From assembly GCA_902767195.1 (NCBI GenBank), contig CACXGS010000304.1:1-14974 (forward strand): 14,974 nt of DNA, given 5' to 3'. Shown here piece after piece: positions 13,557-14,974 of the stretch; within the stretch, counting starts at the first letter, position 1, and each line of letters begins with the position of its first letter. The stretch comes from an uncultured Lachnospiraceae bacterium. GTDB lineage: Bacteria > Bacillota_A > Clostridia > Lachnospirales > Lachnospiraceae. Both the position numbers and the translations under genes were made by a program. Below the pieces are notes generated by a model. It worked only from the letters and a program-made list of their open reading frames with translations, made no database searches and had not been told where the DNA came from.

Positions 13557-13607
13557 AAATATTCACCGCCTATTCTTAATTACATGTTTCGCGAGAAAGC
13601 ATATCTT

Positions 13608-13636
13608 ATTCTATAATCCTTTTTTACAGTTTGCAA
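13608..13636 (-). promoter_or_regulatory. Promoter of the RyR-domain gene
   Basis: On the minus strand TTGCAA (13636-13631), 17 bases and TAGAAT (13613-13608) each match the consensus at all but one or two positions. Transcription would begin about 45 bases before the GTG start. Confidence 0.55.
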
Positions 13637-13721
13637 GACCTTCCACTCTCATAGGCAAAATCAAAAAAATTGCCCGGCAGGGATATAAACAATGATAGCT
13701 TTTAACTTTTACATCGTGTAT

Positions 13722-13727
13722 TATAAT
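13722..13727 (+). promoter_or_regulatory. Candidate -10 box for the cysteine protease
   Basis: A perfect TATAAT lies 85 bases before the ATG at 13813. The -35 at 17 bases (CTTTTA) is poor, so an activator may be needed or another promoter may be used. Confidence 0.4.
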
Positions 13728-13749
13728 AGAAAGAAATTTCATCACTTTC

Positions 13750-13779
13750 AGCAGGTATTATATTGAGCAGGTATTATAT
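13750..13779. repeat. Tandem AGCAGGTATTATAT repeat in the protease leader
   Basis: AGCAGGTATTATAT occurs at 13750-13763 and 13766-13779 (14 identical bases, period 16), between the candidate -10 box and the protease start. Each copy carries a TATTAT that could itself act as a -10 box. It is a candidate regulator site or a recent duplication. Confidence 0.6.
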
Positions 13780-13812
13780 ATAGTAATAATAAGAAACGGA
13801 GATGCCAGTATT

Positions 13813-14974
13813 ATGAAAAAAGACTCCTTTATGATACGAATCAGGGCCGGTATATTATCAGCCATCTGTGCCTGCGCACTGACGATCGGCCTTTTGCCCG
13901 CCCGGCCCCTTTATGCACAGTCAACAGCAACATCACAAGAGACCGGCAAACAGGAAATCCGCCGGCAGGCAGGGGAGAACGATGACCCCTTTGCTCCTGA
14001 AGAGGGCTATTCTCTTCGAACAAAAGGGAACCTGCCGGCTGCCTTTGACCTTCGCCATGTGAACGAAAACGGTACGGAAAAGAATTATATTACCCCGGTC
14101 CGCCAGCAGAATCCTTTCGGCTCCTGCTGGGGATTCGGAGCGGTTGCGGCAGCAGAAAGCAGTATACTTTCATCCGGTCTTGTGAATAATCCCCGGGATC
14201 TCAACTTATCGGAGAAACAGATTGCCTGGTATGTAACCAAAGCCCTGGATGATCCGAACCATCCCCAGAACGGCGAAGGCATTGTATTTGATCAGGATGT
14301 CTCTGATTCAGGGAAATATGATATGGGAGGTTTTACTCTTTATGCTACCAACTTTTTTGCCAGCGGAATCGGTCCGGTCTCTGAAGATACTTCCACGGAA
14401 GACGGTGAAATCTATCGATATCGCGGTAAAAAAGGTATTGTTGTCAATGAGAGGGTAACCTGGTTTGACGACGCAAATTTGGAGCAGTCCGGATACAAAA
14501 AGACTTACTACAGTCCGGACGATGACTGGTCTATGCCTGAGAAGTACCGTTTTCATCAGGATTATCGACTGAAAGAATCCTATCTTCTGCCCAGTCCTAA
14601 TGTAAAGGCAGAAGGAAGCAGTGGAAAGCCGGAATATAATCCTGAGGCAACGGAGGCCATAAAGAATCAGCTTCTTAATAAGAGAGCCGTATGTGTCAGC
14701 ATTTGCGCGTCCCACAGCCGGCCCGGAGAAGTTGATGACAGTGACATTGGTAAGATCTGGGCCCAGTATACATTAACCTCGACGCAAAACCATGTGGTTA
14801 CCATCGTCGGTTATGATGATAATTTCCCTAAAACTCTTTTCCAGGATGAGCGTCAGCCGCCGGAGAACGGAGCATGGCTGGTGAAAAACAGCTGGGGGGC
14901 GGATACCAGTGATTTCCCGGATAACGGATACTCCCACTGGGGTCTTCTTGAGGGAGAGGATCGTGCAGGAGGCA
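13813..14974 (+). CDS. Secreted papain-family (C1) cysteine protease, N-terminal part
   Basis: The first 387 residues are present; the gene runs past the window end. Residues 1-35 form a signal peptide (KK..., hydrophobic core, LYA/Q). After a short acidic pro-like stretch the catalytic domain begins at LPAAFDLR (about 74). The active-site region is RQQNPFGSCWGFGA, with Q99 (oxyanion hole) six before C105 (nucleophile). The catalytic histidine is in NHVVTIVGYDD (H327) and the asparagine in WLVKNSWG (N359), so the full triad is intact. The large insertion between Cys and His is typical of clostridial C1 peptidases that carry a lectin-like domain. A C-terminal domain or cell-wall anchor probably lies outside. 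The ATG has only CGGAG about eleven bases upstream; another in-frame ATG at 13831 lacks any ribosome site. Confidence 0.9.
   Translation, partial: MKKDSFMIRIRAGILSAICACALTIGLLPARPLYAQSTATSQETGKQEIRRQAGENDDPFAPEEGYSLRTKGNLPAAFDLRHVNENGTEKNYITPVRQQNPFGSCWGFGAVAAAESSILSSGLVNNPRDLNLSEKQIAWYVTKALDDPNHPQNGEGIVFDQDVSDSGKYDMGGFTLYATNFFASGIGPVSEDTSTEDGEIYRYRGKKGIVVNERVTWFDDANLEQSGYKKTYYSPDDDWSMPEKYRFHQDYRLKESYLLPSPNVKAEGSSGKPEYNPEATEAIKNQLLNKRAVCVSICASHSRPGEVDDSDIGKIWAQYTLTSTQNHVVTIVGYDDNFPKTLFQDERQPPENGAWLVKNSWGADTSDFPDNGYSHWGLLEGEDRAGG

Noticed and set aside
13750..13779. Start of a CRISPR array or a microsatellite
   Set aside because: There are only two copies of 14 bases with a 2-base gap, too few and too close for an array.

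Overview
The window looks like chromosome of a Gram-positive gut Clostridia species, most likely a Lachnospiraceae. This rests on the moderate GC content, strong AGGAGG-type ribosome sites, the protein families present (PTS-type DhaMKL, clostridial papain-like surface protease, InlB-like repeat surface protein, RyR/Rossmann membrane protein, NHLP-type export subunit) and the protein sequence character. That is recognition from memory, not a database result. I see no tRNA, rRNA, transposase, phage gene or CRISPR array.

Layout from left to right. 1-311 (-) is the N-terminus of an HlyD-like membrane fusion protein of the NHLP/NHLM bacteriocin export type, cut by the window edge. 537-1067 (+) is a secreted protein with two PepSY domains, ending in a strong terminator. 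1140-1886 (-) is a metallophosphoesterase, divergent from 2005-2880 (+), a diacylglycerol-kinase-family lipid kinase. 2881-3060 holds an elaborate set of nested and mutually exclusive inverted repeats with no gene. A near-consensus promoter at 3091-3119 then drives dhaM-dhaK-dhaL (3226-5389), a PTS-dependent dihydroxyacetone kinase. A bidirectional terminator separates it from a leftward pair: an 831-residue exported InlB-repeat surface protein (8237-5742), whose last codons overlap the start of a 99-residue Cys-rich protein with a double-glycine-type leader (5767-5468).

8397-9803 (+) is a MATE efflux pump, divergent from the surface protein. Two small leftward membrane proteins follow (10293-10081 and a short DUF1232-like 10000-9854). 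An XRE-type DNA-binding protein (10480-11031) and a BASS-family transporter (11037-11966) form a tight rightward pair. 13556-11985 (-) encodes a two-helix membrane protein with tandem Rossmann-like regions and a C-terminal RyR domain. 13813 to the end (+) is the N-terminal part of a secreted papain-family cysteine protease.

How the genes work together: DhaMKL is a complete phosphorelay for phosphorylating dihydroxyacetone with PTS phosphate. The window is also rich in envelope and export functions. The combination most worth following is the GG-leader Cys-rich protein, its surface-protein partner, and the NHLP-type export subunit about 5 kb away. The second is the RyR/Rossmann membrane protein. 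The third is the structured non-coding element downstream of the lipid kinase.
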